A DNA stretch of 64,000 bases from JAAYZX01 sp040770645 (GCA_040770645.1 JAXGIS010000001.1:302130-366129), one strand, 5' to 3'; shown: positions 9,049 to 18,674, counted from the stretch's first letter. Notes: generated by a model not told the origin, from the sequence alone. A program made the numbers and translations.

Positions 9049-9701
9049 GCGTTGCACAGGGGAGGCCGCGGGGAGCGGACTCCGGTGGGCGCTTTCCCAT
9101 TGCGGTGCTGGTCTCGGGTAGCGGTTCCAACCTTCAGGCCATAATCGACACGCTGCACGGGAAAGTGGCCGGCGTGGAGGTGGCCCTGGTGATCAGTAAT
9201 GTGGCGGGTGTTCTGGCGCTGGAGCGGGCGGAACGCGCCGGTATCCCCACCGCGGTCTTCAGGGTTGAGGACTATTCTGGGCGCGAGGCTCGAGATCTGG
9301 CCATGGCTGCGGCCATTGAGGAGCACGACGTGCGTTTGGTGGTGCTCGCCGGCTACATGCACATGCTGACGCCCGTCTTTCTCAGCCGCTTCCCTCACCG
9401 GGTGATCAACCTGCATCCTGCCTTGTTGCCCTCGTTTCCGGGCACGCAGGCCATCCAAGATGCCATTCAGTATGGAGTGAAGGTGACGGGAGTGACGGTT
9501 CATTTCGTGGACGAAGGCATGGACTCGGGTCCCGTCATTCGGCAGCAAGCGCTGGAGGTGCGGGACGACGATACGGCCGAGAGCCTGGCCGAGCGTATCC
9601 ACGGCGTGGAGCACGTTCTATTGCCGCAGGTGGTGGAGCTGATAGCCAGGGGTCGAGTCACGCCTCCCGTGGCGGGGTCACGTCTGGTGCGCGTGGAGTG
9701 A
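9045..9701 (+). CDS. purN: Phosphoribosylglycinamide formyltransferase
   Basis: PurN transfers a formyl group from 10-formyl-THF to GAR. Visible motifs are VSGSGSNLQAI (phosphoribosyl binding), HPALLPSFPG (catalytic His region) and the Asp of VDEGMDSGPVI. It starts at GTG inside the purM stop (GTGA overlap), has 218 residues, and sits in the purM-purN-purH operon. Confidence 0.96.
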   Translation: MSVAQGRPRGADSGGRFPIAVLVSGSGSNLQAIIDTLHGKVAGVEVALVISNVAGVLALERAERAGIPTAVFRVEDYSGREARDLAMAAAIEEHDVRLVVLAGYMHMLTPVFLSRFPHRVINLHPALLPSFPGTQAIQDAIQYGVKVTGVTVHFVDEGMDSGPVIRQQALEVRDDDTAESLAERIHGVEHVLLPQVVELIARGRVTPPVAGSRLVRVE

Positions 9702-9751
9702 GATGTGTAGAGCACGTGGGTGCAGAGGCCGGGTGACCGGCAAAGGAAGGT

Positions 9752-11298
9752 GTGGAAGTGAGCATTAGCCGAGCGTTGGTGTCCGTGTCTGACAAAGCCG
9801 GCTTGGCCGATTTCGCCCGAGGATTGGCCGAACTGGGGGTAGAGATCGTCTCGACGGGCGGCACGGCCCGGTACTTATCGGAATTGGGTTTGAAAATCGT
9901 GCCGGTGTCGTCGATCACCGGGTTTCCCGAGATCATGGACGGGCGGGTGAAAACCCTCCACCCTGCCGTCCACGGGGGCATCCTGGCCAATCGCGACGTA
10001 CCCGAGCATATGCAGGCCATTCTTGAGTTGGGGATCACCCCCATCGACCTGGTGGTGGTCAACTTGTATCCGTTTGAGGCCACGGTGGCGCGCAAGGGCG
10101 TTACCGAGGCTGAGGCCATTGAGAACATCGACATCGGCGGTCCCACCCTGGTGCGGGCGGCCGCCAAGAACTTCACGGGCGTTACCGTGGTGGTGGACCC
10201 GGATGACTACGGTCCTGTCCTCGCCGAGATGAAGGCCAACGGCGGGAAGGTGTCGATCGAAACCCGGAAACGGCTGGCGCGGGCCGCCTTCAACCACACC
10301 GCCTCGTACGATGCGGCCATCGCCACGTGGTTCAGCGAAGTAGAGGGCGACTTCCCCACTGAACTGCACTTGGGCTTCAAGAAGGTGCAGAGCCTTCGCT
10401 ACGGTGAGAATCCCCACCAGCGTGGGGCCTTCTACGTTGATGCGGCTGCTTCACCCGAAGCCCCTCCCATCGTACAGCAGCTGCACGGTGCCCAGCTCTC
10501 CTTCAACAACATCCTGGATCTGGATGCGGCGCGCCGGGTGGTGGACGAGTTCGCGTTGCCGTGCTGCGTGATCATCAAGCACAACAACCCCTGCGGCGTT
10601 TCGGTGGCCGAGCACGTGAACGTGGCATACGAGCGTGCGTTCTCGTGCGACCCCGTCTCAGCCTTCGGGGGAGTCTACGCTTTGAACCGCGTAGTGGATG
10701 CCGAACTGGCCGAGGAGATGGCCAAGGTGTTCATCGAAGTGGTTTCGGCCCCGGCCTTTGAACAGGAGGCGCTGGAGATTCTCACGCGCAAGGCCGACAT
10801 CCGTATTCTGGTGGACCCGGGGCGTCGCCACAGTTACGGGTACCGCATGGATATGAAGAAGATAGCGGGTGGTCTACTGGTCCAAGACCGCGACCTGGAG
10901 CCGGACGAGCGCGATACCATGCGCGTGGTGACCTCGCGCCAGCCCACCGAGCCGGAATGGGAAGACCTGCTCTTTGGTTGGCGCGTGGCCAAACACGTCA
11001 AATCCAATGCCATCGTGGTGACCAAGAACCTGACGACAGTTGGCGTGGGCGCGGGCCAAATGAGTCGGGTGGATTCTTCGCGCATCGCCCTGCAGAAGGC
11101 CCAGCACTCCTTCGAGGGTGCCGCCGTGGCCTCCGACGCCTTCTTCCCGTTTCCAGATGCGCTGGAAGTGGTGGCCGACGCAGGCGTAACCTGCGCCATC
11201 CATCCCGGCGGCTCAAGCGTGACCAAGAAGTACGCGACGTGGCCGAGGCTCGAGGCATGGCCATGGTTATGACCGGACGCCGGCATTTCCGGCATTAG
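9752..11298 (+). CDS. purH: Bifunctional AICAR formyltransferase / IMP cyclohydrolase, one frameshift near 3' end
   Basis: PurH catalyses the last two steps of IMP synthesis. The N-terminal IMP cyclohydrolase domain starts RALVSVSDKAGL and carries STGGTARYL and MDGRVKTLHP; the AICARFT domain has RYGENPHQ, IIKHNNPCGV and SFEGAAVASDAFFPF. The conserved end (RDQEVRDVAEARGMAMVMTG then RRHFRH) sits in the next frame: one base is missing near 11211, so translation as written ends early at 11272 with nonsense. An essential-pathway gene broken at one base argues for sequencing error. Confidence 0.94.
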
Positions 11299-11309
11299 AG
11301 GAGAGTGGA

Positions 11310-11368
11310 GGCGCCGCCGCGCGCAGGCGCGCGGCGGCGCCCCGGCGATGAGCCGGCCCCTGGGCCGG
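11310..11368. terminator. Two GC-rich hairpins after purH
   Basis: A perfect 15-base inverted repeat (11310-11324 with 11327-11341) is followed by a second 7-base-pair hairpin (11353-11359 with 11362-11368). No T-run follows, so this may be a Rho-type attenuator or a barrier between purH and the small membrane-protein gene. Confidence 0.45.
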
Positions 11369-11388
11369 GGGCGGATAAGGAGGAGGAG

Positions 11389-11658
11389 ATGTCGGAGAAG
11401 AAGCAATCGGTGGTGGACGATCTGCTGGAGCCCATCCGCAACTGGAGGAACATCACCCCATCGATTCTGGTCCTGCCCGGCGTCGTGATGATCTTCATTG
11501 GGGCCGCATTCTTCCTGCTCAACCGCGCCCTGTGGATGTTCGAAGTTGGCCTGGGAGTGGATATCGTGCTGTGGGTGGCGGAAGCGGGCTTGGTGCTTCT
11601 GGGCGCAGTGGTTGTGATCTACGGGTTTGCAGCCAAGACCTGGCCTAAGCGGGGGTAG
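11389..11658 (+). CDS. Small two-span membrane protein, unknown function
   Basis: An 89-residue protein starting at ATG 11389 behind a strong AAGGAGGAGG ribosome site. It has two clear membrane spans, around residues 24-45 and 58-82, short charged ends, and no motif I recognise. It lies downstream of purH after the GC hairpins and might be read from the same promoter. Confidence 0.65.
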   Translation: MSEKKQSVVDDLLEPIRNWRNITPSILVLPGVVMIFIGAAFFLLNRALWMFEVGLGVDIVLWVAEAGLVLLGAVVVIYGFAAKTWPKRG

Positions 11659-12276
11659 GTTCGGCGTTGTGCCTTGTGGCCTCTGTTACATTGTGCCAGA
11701 AGGAATCGCGTTTAGGTTCCCAGGAGCAGCTCGAAGCACGGGGAGGTCAGGGCCTTGCGTGAGGTGACTGTCAGGGTTCGCGAGTCCCTCTCCCAGATTG
11801 GCCACCTCGTTGAGAGCGAAGGCAGTCATACTGACCAAGCGTGGGCGCCCTTCAGGAGATAACTCTCATCACTGCCCACCGGTTCCGAGTCACGCCGTGA
11901 CGAAACCGTGCCTCTGCAGGTTCCCGGCGAGGATCGGCGGGAGGAGGGGACCGGGGTTGACGGCTCGGGCTGGGCCGAAGAACCGGCATGTATGTTGACA
12001 CCGGTGTGCGGCCAAGTGGTACATGCATGACCCCCGGTCGGACGGAGTAGAGGGGTTTCTGTTGGAGTCGCGCCCGGTTCACATCAGGGCTTTGACCCGG
12101 GTGGAGACGCGTTCCCCCTTTGCGCGGCGGTGACTTCGCTTGGTATGGAGTGCGTCACGTTCTCCTGCGGCGGTAGCGTGGAGGGGCGAAGTGGCTCGAT
12201 CGGCAGTAGCGTCTTCGGTCCACGATTGCGGCGTAAGGCAAGGGAGTGCACAGTGCTCAAGAAGCGGTGGGTTGGT
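11659..12276. other. Intergenic stretch with no recognised gene
   Basis: About 620 bases without a convincing gene on either strand. Open frames here are short, lack ribosome sites and look like non-coding composition. No known riboswitch consensus was recognised. A relic gene or an unidentified RNA cannot be excluded. Confidence 0.4.
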
Positions 12277-12306
12277 TTGACGGGTTCTCCGGCGCTGAGC
12301 TAAACT
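12277..12306 (+). promoter_or_regulatory. Housekeeping-sigma promoter for tRNA-Lys
   Basis: TTGACG (12277-12282), 18-base spacer, TAAACT (12301-12306), about 55 bases before tRNA-Lys. Confidence 0.7.
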
Positions 12307-12361
12307 CGACGGAGAAGGCTGTTCCCGATGGGGGTTCGGCCTCCATCTTCAGGATGGCTGT

Positions 12362-12434
12362 GGGCCGTTAGCTCAGCTGGTAGAGCACCGGACTTTTAAT
12401 CCGATGGTCGCTGGTTCGAATCCAGCACGGCTCA
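12362..12434 (+). tRNA. tRNA-Lys (anticodon TTT)
   Basis: Acceptor GGGCCGT pairs with ACGGCTC with one G-T pair; anticodon loop CTTTTAA; T arm GCTGG/CCAGC around TTCGAAT. CCA not encoded. Confidence 0.96.
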
Positions 12435-12442
12435 CCTAATAG

Positions 12443-12467
12443 AAAGCCCAGCTGTGCGGGGCTTTTT
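12443..12467 (+). terminator. Rho-independent terminator after tRNA-Lys
   Basis: AAGCCC ... GGGGCTTTTT: a short GC hairpin followed by five T residues, directly downstream of the tRNA. Confidence 0.75.
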
Positions 12468-12507
12468 GCTGGATGCCACATTGTTCCGTCGTTCCCGATT
12501 GTCGGCC

Positions 12508-13674
12508 TCACAGCGTCAACCCACGCTCCGCCGCCATGGCTCGGTACTTGTCTTCGTACTCCTTGAGCTTCACAACGTAGTTCTCGAATCCCGAGACGTT
12601 CTGACCGTAGTATCTCTCAGCGAAGCTCCGCCAGTCCGGTGGAGTGGCCGTGAGAAACTTCAGGTAGAAGCCTCTGTCGTACGCTTTCAGGTAGCGGCCG
12701 AAGGCGACCATGCCGATCTGCGGGGTGGGGAACGAGTACCAATCCACCCCCGCCACCCAGATCTTCCCGTCTGAGAGTTCACCCCAAGCCGTGTCGGCCC
12801 CGTGGTACCGGAGACATCCGAAGTTGTTGTGGCGGGCGAGTTCTCCGCCCCACTTGGGGTCTCCCAATGCGGTCTCGGCCGTCATGATCACGAGCTGCAC
12901 GATGGGCGGGATCCCATACCACTCGGTGTTCTGCAGCACCATCTCCCCGGTGATGGGGCTGTTGCGCGGCTGGAAGAGGTATTTGTCCATGAACGCCGCC
13001 AGCGCGGTGCGATTGGCGGTGAGAGAGGCACGTTGGTCTGCGCGGTGCAGCACGAGGCAGAACTGCGCGCGGGTGATGGAGTGCAGGGGGTTGAAACATC
13101 CGGCTTTGTCACCCGAGAAGAGGCCCCAGTTGGCTGCGAACGCCACATACGGTCGGGTGTTGGGCGATATAGATCCCCGGTCCGAGAAGGCGGCGAGATA
13201 AGAACTCACCTGTGATGCGGAGAGGGCTTTGGCGTCGGCTTCCTTGCCCAAACCTCGCACTATGACCACAGCCATTTGCTCGCGCGTCAGTGGGGCATAG
13301 GGCTTGAATGAACCGTCAGGGTATCCCTGCATCCAACCTTGGGCCGCCGCCGTCTCCACGTATTGGAAGTAGGTGGCGTCGAGGTCGCGGAAAGCCACAT
13401 CCGGCGATGGCGCCGGGGTAAGCTTTTTCCAGCCCACGAGTATCTTGGCGGTCTGGCCACGCGTTACGGGCGAATCAGGCTTGAAGGTTCCATCGGCCAT
13501 GCCACTGATAACGCCTCGGGAGGCCAAGGCTTCTATGGCCGCGTGCGCCGGATGGGAGGTGGAGACGTCTGCAAAGGTGGCTGCGTCGGCCGGTTGGGGC
13601 GCGATGGCGGCAACCGCAAGGATGAGGGCTGCCAGTAGGAGGATCGTCGGTGGGTGCGTTGTCGATCTCTTCAT
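12508..13674 (-). CDS. Secreted SLH-domain protein with glucosaminidase-like domain
   Basis: The 388-residue protein has a signal peptide (hydrophobic run ending ADA-A near residue 32). Three S-layer homology modules follow: ~34-78 (GMADGTFKPDSPVTRGQ), ~93-140 (GYPDGSFKPYAPLTREQ) and ~163-208 (a divergent third copy). The C-terminal domain from ~230 resembles the glucosaminidase/LytG fold: SPITGEMVLQNTEWYGIP, then ETALGD and HNNFGCL. It is thus a candidate cell-wall-bound N-acetylglucosaminidase involved in wall turnover. It converges on tRNA-Lys. Confidence 0.88.
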   Translation of the reverse strand: MKRSTTHPPTILLLAALILAVAAIAPQPADAATFADVSTSHPAHAAIEALASRGVISGMADGTFKPDSPVTRGQTAKILVGWKKLTPAPSPDVAFRDLDATYFQYVETAAAQGWMQGYPDGSFKPYAPLTREQMAVVIVRGLGKEADAKALSASQVSSYLAAFSDRGSISPNTRPYVAFAANWGLFSGDKAGCFNPLHSITRAQFCLVLHRADQRASLTANRTALAAFMDKYLFQPRNSPITGEMVLQNTEWYGIPPIVQLVIMTAETALGDPKWGGELARHNNFGCLRYHGADTAWGELSDGKIWVAGVDWYSFPTPQIGMVAFGRYLKAYDRGFYLKFLTATPPDWRSFAERYYGQNVSGFENYVVKLKEYEDKYRAMAAERGLTL

Positions 13675-14003
13675 AGCTCTGCCTTTGTCCGGGTGCAGAT
13701 GCGAAGGGGAATTGCGCGAGGCGGTCGGATGGTCAGGTGAGTAGTCTAGGAGTGCGCCGGTGCCGACAGGGCTCTCGCGCGAGGATTATGTATCTCTTGG
13801 CCCGACATACTACCAAAAGAAGCAGGAGGCGTCGAAGAAAGCGTTGTCACACGCGTACGGGATGTGGAGGGGGCGATGGCGGGATGCAGGGTCGGTCGGT
13901 GGCGCGGTGCCGCAACGTAACGGGGCCACCGGCCGGGACGCGGTTGGTCGGTGGCCCCGTTTTGTCTACGTCTGAAGCGGCTCCTTCGATGTGGAGCGGG
14001 GTG
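13675..14003. other. Intergenic region with a possible relic frame and a bidirectional terminator
   Basis: A GTG-started frame at 13760 begins MPTGLSREDYVSLGPTYYQK and continues with a basic helix, but runs into the terminator hairpin at 13919, so it looks like the remnant of a truncated gene rather than a working one. No other gene is seen. Confidence 0.3.
13919..13964. terminator. Strong bidirectional hairpin terminator
   Basis: AACGGGGCCACCG at 13919-13931 pairs with CGGTGGCCCCGTT at 13949-13961, followed by T residues on the + strand. It sits just past the 3' end of mscL (minus strand), so it can also end mscL transcription. Confidence 0.75.
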
Positions 14004-14450
14004 TCAGGGCTTGGCGCCCAGTTCCGAGGTGCAGGCCGGGCACCGTGTCGCCTCGAGCGGCACCGCCGTGAGGCAGTATGGGCAATCCTTGGTAGTGACC
14101 TCCTCCTTCGTGCGGCGCAGATGGTTGAATCCCTTCACGAGGAAGAAGAGCACGATCGCCACAATGATGAACGTGATCACCAGATTGATGAACGCCCCGT
14201 AGTTCAGGGTCACGGCTCCGGCATCCTGTGCCGCCTGCAGTGAAGCGTAGGGTGCCGCTCCGTCGGCTCCCTCCTTCAGTACTGCGAACAGGTTTGTGAA
14301 GTCCCTACCCCAGATGAGGCCGATGGGGGGCATGAGTACGTCGGCCACGAAAGAGTTGACCAGGCCGGCAAAAGCCGAGCCGAGAATGATACCCACTGCA
14401 AAATCGAGCAGACTGCCTTTTAGGGCGAACTCTCTGAACTCCTTGAACAT
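14004..14450 (-). CDS. mscL: Large-conductance mechanosensitive channel with C-terminal zinc ribbon
   Basis: MscL opens under membrane tension to release solutes on osmotic down-shock. The start MFKEFREFALKGSLLDFAVG with the first span through DVLMPPIG, a periplasmic loop, and the second span INLVITFIIVAIVLFFLVKG are canonical. After the cytoplasmic helix a zinc ribbon follows (CPYC and CPAC), an extension found in some actinobacterial and related MscLs. ATG 14450 has a perfect GGAGG site; 148 residues. Confidence 0.95.
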   Translation of the reverse strand: MFKEFREFALKGSLLDFAVGIILGSAFAGLVNSFVADVLMPPIGLIWGRDFTNLFAVLKEGADGAAPYASLQAAQDAGAVTLNYGAFINLVITFIIVAIVLFFLVKGFNHLRRTKEEVTTKDCPYCLTAVPLEATRCPACTSELGAKP

Positions 14451-14629
14451 GTCACCTCCTCTCGGCCGGAGTTGCCAAGGCTCGTATACCGCGTGGCGGA
14501 GGCGGCGAAACCCGTGCTCGATCGGCCTCGCCGTGCCACACGAAACGGTCGACGGTTTCCCGTAGCCGGACCCACAGTTGTGTGGTAGCATTCCCGCCCG
14601 GTCGCTCAATCGGCCAGGCAGTAAGGCGC

Positions 14630-14702
14630 GCCCCCATCGTCTAGCGGCCTAGGACATCGCCCTTTCAAGGCGACGGCGGGGATTCAGATTCCCCTGGGGG
14701 CA
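14630..14702 (+). tRNA. tRNA-Glu (anticodon TTC)
   Basis: Acceptor GCCCCCA/TGGGGGC, anticodon stem TCGCC/GGCGA with loop CTTTCAA. First of a four-tRNA cluster; CCA not encoded. Confidence 0.96.
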
Positions 14703-14757
14703 CTCTCCTGCTGCGCCGGGCCTGCGTGTCGCGGTATTGGGGTCGGTCGAGACGCTA

Positions 14758-14829
14758 GGGCGCATAGCTCAGTGGGAGAGCACCTGCCTTACAAGCAGGG
14801 GGTCGCAGGTTCAAATCCTGCTGCGCCCA
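14758..14829 (+). tRNA. tRNA-Val (anticodon TAC)
   Basis: Acceptor GGGCGCA/TGCGCCC, anticodon loop CTTACAA, T arm GCAGG/CCTGC. CCA not encoded. Confidence 0.96.
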
Positions 14830-14885
14830 CTTGGTGGGCTGATGGTACTATTGCCCACAGCATAAGCGGCCCGCAGCAGCACTTT

Positions 14886-14959
14886 GGGGGCGTAGTTCAG
14901 TTGGTCAGAACGCCGGCCTGTCACGCCGGAGGTCGCGGGTTCGAGTCCCGTCGCTCCCG
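14886..14959 (+). tRNA. tRNA-Asp (anticodon GTC)
   Basis: Acceptor GGGGGCG pairs with CGCTCCC with one G-T pair; anticodon loop CTGTCAC; T arm GCGGG/CCCGT with TTCGAGT. CCA not encoded. Confidence 0.96.
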
Positions 14960-14968
14960 CTCCCAAGA

Positions 14969-14994
14969 GGGGGCCTCGCTAGAGGCCCCCTTTT
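14969..14994 (+). terminator. Rho-independent terminator after tRNA-Asp
   Basis: GGGGGCCTC, loop GCTA, GAGGCCCCC, then TTTT. A second GAGGCCC/GGGCCTC hairpin follows at 15012-15030. Confidence 0.85.
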
Positions 14995-15088
14995 CCTTCC
15001 CGGAGAACAAAGAGGCCCACGAGGGGCCTCCTTGTGCGGCCGCCGGAACGGCCTGCGCTCGCCTGTTGCGGCAAGCCTAGCACAATGC

Positions 15089-15117
15089 TTGAAATGCGCC
15101 TCTGACTCCGATACCAT
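15089..15117 (+). promoter_or_regulatory. Promoter for tRNA-Phe
   Basis: TTGAAA (15089-15094), 17-base spacer, TACCAT (15112-15117), 18 bases before the tRNA. It gives tRNA-Phe its own promoter, consistent with the terminator after tRNA-Asp. Confidence 0.6.
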
Positions 15118-15135
15118 TTTTTCCGCTTCCGGCGT

Positions 15136-15210
15136 GGCGGGATAGCTCAGTTGGTAGAGCACATGACTGAAAATCATGGTGTCGCCGGTTCAATCCGGCT
15201 CCCGCCACCA
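15136..15210 (+). tRNA. tRNA-Phe (anticodon GAA), CCA encoded
   Basis: Acceptor GGCGGGA/TCCCGCC, discriminator A, then an encoded CCA at 15208-15210. Anticodon loop CTGAAAA. It is the only tRNA of the seven with a genomic CCA end. Confidence 0.96.
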
Positions 15211-15216
15211 GCTTCG

Positions 15217-15240
15217 GCCCCGTCTATGCGGGGTCTTTGC
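15217..15240 (+). terminator. Terminator after tRNA-Phe
   Basis: CCCCG, six-base loop, CGGGG followed by a T-rich stretch. Confidence 0.65.
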
Positions 15241-15900
15241 GTTTCTAGGGGGTGTCGGCGCCGGTTGAAATCCGTCTACCTGTCAAGGTCCGGCATCGTC
15301 GACCGAGCGTCACCCCAACCTGTAGATCTCTCACCGCACCGCGGCGGCCAGCATCCAGGTCATCGCATAGAAGGCCGCCATGCCGAGCAGCATGGTGGCC
15401 GCCTCCCACAATATCTCTCGGTGAGCGCAGCCGGGCCGTCTACCCTCCTCCACTCGGCTGAGAGGCCCGCGGGGACTTGACACGGCTGGCCGCGGCTGCC
15501 TACAGCCGTGGGGATGGGTGAGCCGACTCTGGTCCCTCACGCTGTTGTGTTGACACTGCATCCGGCACCCCCTCCATAGGGACTTCCAACTCAGAACCAA
15601 ACATATGTTCGGAGCATACACACGGTCGGGGACGGCAAACCCGCTGCGGGTGGAGCCGCGGTTTCGTCAGCTGCGAATCGAGGCAAACATGCCCGTCCGG
15701 TCGAGGAAAAACTCGGTCGCCTCCAATGGCAAACGAGGCGCGGATGGTCCAGCCGGGGAGGGCGAATGGTTCCGGTAAACGAAGAAAAGTAAGAATTATG
15801 AGAACCACGCCAGGTTTGATAGAGTACATCGGGTCGGCGTGTCTCTGGACAGTCGTCGGCTTCCGTCCCGGAACGCTTACCTTGAACAGCGAAAGGAGAT
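15241..15900. other. Long upstream region of the formate dehydrogenase operon
   Basis: About 660 bases without a confident gene. The minus strand has a short frame whose last ~25 residues (from about 15410 down to 15331) are hydrophobic; support is weak. Nearer fdhA, GGACGG at 15630-15635 can pair with CCGTCC at 15693-15698, enclosing smaller hairpins, and GGCAAAC occurs three times between 15634 and 15735. A regulatory leader is possible but matches no class I know. The ribosome site AAAGGAG precedes fdhA. Confidence 0.35.
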
Positions 15901-18644
15901 ATGTCAGTGTCTGGACATCTCACCCTGGATGGGATCGTCTATCCCTTCCAACCGGGCCAGACGGTTCTCGAGGTGGCCCGCGAGAACGGCATCAAAATCC
16001 CCGCCCTCTGCTATCACCGCAAAACCGGGCCCGCCGGTCGCTGCCGGGTGTGCGTGGTGGAGGTAGAGGGTCAGGCCGGGTTGCCCACATCGTGCAACCT
16101 CTTGGCCAAGGACGGCATGGTTGTTCACACCAGCAGCGAGAGCGTGCTAGAGGTGCGCAGGTCGGTTGTGAACCTCATGCTGGCCAATGGTGAACACAAC
16201 TGCATCTCCTGCGAGCAGAATGGTCATTGCGAACTGCAGGATGCCGCGTACCAGTTGGGCATTGAGATACCGGCCTTCACCATAACCGGGCCCGAGCTGG
16301 AAATAGACGACAGCAGTGAGATGATCGTCAATGATCGTCGCAAGTGCATCCAGTGCGGTATTTGCGTGGCCGCCTGCAACAACGTGGTGGTCAACGAGGT
16401 CTTGGGCATGGGGCAACGCGGCTTCGAGTCCAAGATCGTGTGTGACCTCGACGTGCCCATGGCCGACTCCACGTGCGTACAGTGCGGCGAGTGCGTCCAA
16501 CTTTGTCCGGTCGGCGCCTTCATCGAGAAGAAGGCCATCGGCAAGGGCCGTTCCTGGGAAATGAGGACGGTCAATACCACCTGCGCATACTGCGGCGTCG
16601 GCTGCCAGCTCACGCTCCACGTGGATGATGACGCCAATCGCATCGTGCGGGTCACGGGGCGCGAGGTGGTGCCCAACGACGGCATGCTGTGTGTCAAGGG
16701 CCGTTTCGGGTATGAGTTCCCCTCCAGCCCGAAGCGCCTCACTCAGCCCTTGCTCCGGAAGAATGGCGAGCTCGAGCCCGTATCGTGGGAAGAGGCTCTG
16801 GATTTCACGGCCGAGCGCATTAAGAAGATCGTGGAGGAGCACGGGCCCGATGTTTTCTCGGCCTTCGGCTCTGGGCGTACCACCAACGAGAGCAACTACG
16901 CCATCTCCAAGTTCACGAGGGCGGTGATCAAAACAAACAATGTAGACCACTGTGCCCGTACATGACACGCTCCTACTGTCGCCGGTCTGGCGACCAGCTT
17001 TGGTTCAGGCGCAATGACGAACAGCGTCCAGGAGCTCGAAGACGCTGAGGTCATATTCGTGATCGGGTCGAACATGACGGAGGCGCACCCGGTTATCTCC
17101 TATTACGTCAAGAGGGCGGCCAAGAAGGGTGCCACTATCATTGTCAACGATCCCCGGAAGACCGACCTATGTCGATGGGCAGACCGCTATGTGCGCATCA
17201 AATCGGGCTCCGACATCGCCTACATCAATGGTCTCATGAACGAGATCATCAAGAACGGCTGGCATGACGAAGAGTACATGCGTAGCTGTACCGAAAACCC
17301 CGACGAGATCTTGGAGTGGGTGAAGGACTACCCGGTGGAGAAGGCCTCCGAGATTTGTGGCGTGCCGGTGGAGGAGATGAAGGAGGTAGCGCGGATACTA
17401 GGCACGGCGGAATCGGCGAGTGTCTGCTACACGCTGGGCATCACCGAGCACATCTGCGGCACCGACAACGTTATGACCCTCGCCAACCTGCAGATGGTGC
17501 TGGGCAACCTGGGCAAGCGTTCCCCGGCCTGAACCCGTTGCGTGGGCAGAACAACGTGCAGGGGGCCTGTGACATGGGCGCCCTGCCCAACGTGTTCCAC
17601 AACTACCAGGCTGTGACCGACCCCAACGTGATCGCCAAAATGGAGCACTCATGGGGAGTGACCGGCTTGTCGGATCGTGTGGGTTACAAGAAGCCGACCA
17701 TGCTCCGCAAGGCCCGCGACGGCGGTACCAAGATCCTGTACTGCATTGGTGACAACCCGGTCCAGACCGAACCGCACATGGCGCACACCATTGAGGAACT
17801 CAAGGCTCTGGAACTGCTCATCGTGTGCGACATCTTCCCCACTCTCACCACCGAGTACGCTGATGTGGTGTTCCCCGATTACGCTTGGGGCGAAGAAGAG
17901 GGGACGTTCAGCAATACCGAACGGCGTGTGCAGCGGGTGCGCGCGGCCCTGAAGGCGCCGGAAGGCTGCCGTCCCAGCTGGTGGGTCCTGCAAGAACTCG
18001 GCAAGCGGCTGGGCTATGACCTAGGGTTCACTTCGTCTGAGGCCGTCTGGGAGGACATGCGGCGCACAGCCACCAGTTACGCCGGCATCACTTACGAGCG
18101 CATCGAAGACGTGGGTCTGCAATGGCCCTGCCCCACGCTGGAGCATCCCGGCACTCCGTTCCTACACAAGGACGGCAACTTCACCCGCGGGAAAGGTCTG
18201 TTCTCCAAGACCGATTGGGTACCTCCGGCTGAGGTGACGGACGACGAGTATCCGCTCGTGCTTTCCACGGGGCGGCGGCTCTGGCATTACCACTCGGGCA
18301 CGCAAACCCGGAACTCGATCGGGTTGGAGGAGCTCTTCCCCGAGGAACTCATTGAAATGAACGCCGCCGACGCGGAACCGCTGGGCATCAAGAGCGGTGA
18401 TCTGGTCAGGGCCATCAGCCGGCGCGGCGAGATCACGCTCCGCGCGTGGGTCAACGAGCGGGCGACACCGGGTCTCTGCTGGATGGCATTCCACTTCGTG
18501 GAAGCGTGCGGCAACGTGCTTACCATCGACGCCTACGACCCAGTAACCGAGACGGCCGAGTACAAGGTGTGCGCGATTCGCGTGGAGAAAGTGGCGGACG
18601 CCGAGGTTCCCATGAAGGACCTCTGCCGTCAGGCTCGGCCCTGA
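15901..18644 (+). CDS. fdhA: Selenocysteine-containing NAD-linked formate dehydrogenase, catalytic subunit
   Basis: The protein of ~914 residues begins with an NuoG-like module: [2Fe-2S] ligands C37, C48, C51, C65; a His/Cys [4Fe-4S] site (HNCISCEQNGHC); two ferredoxin clusters (CIQCGICVAAC, CVQCGECVQLCPVGA). The molybdopterin oxidoreductase part then opens with CAYCGVGCQ and DGMLCVKG. At residue 355 an in-frame TGA (16963) sits in CART-U-HAPTVAGLA, exactly where formate dehydrogenases carry the catalytic Sec followed by His; reading continues in the same frame and a SECIS-like hairpin follows. A separate defect, one missing base near 17522, shifts frame before GLNPLRGQNNVQGACDMG. It oxidises formate or reduces CO2, with electrons passing to the NuoEF-type partner downstream. 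Confidence 0.93.
16963..16997 (+). promoter_or_regulatory. Bacterial SECIS element and UGA-Sec codon of fdhA
   Basis: TGA at 16963-16965 is followed by a perfect 6-base-pair stem, GTCGCC (16978-16983) with GGCGAC (16989-16994), closing the loop GGTCT. The loop begins 18 bases after the TGA. From memory, E. coli fdhF has the same GGUCU loop at the same distance; SelB binds that loop. The stem lies inside the coding sequence, as required in bacteria. Confidence 0.88.
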
Positions 18645-18674
18645 CAGGTCTCCGGCCCGTGAAAGGAAACGATC

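Noticed and set aside
11798..12082. Small genes on both strands between the membrane protein and tRNA-Lys
   Set aside because: Short, overlapping in antisense, no ribosome sites or motifs.
16963..17013. fdhA broken by a nonsense mutation or frameshift at 16963
   Set aside because: Frame is unchanged on both sides, the site is the catalytic Sec position, and a SECIS hairpin follows.
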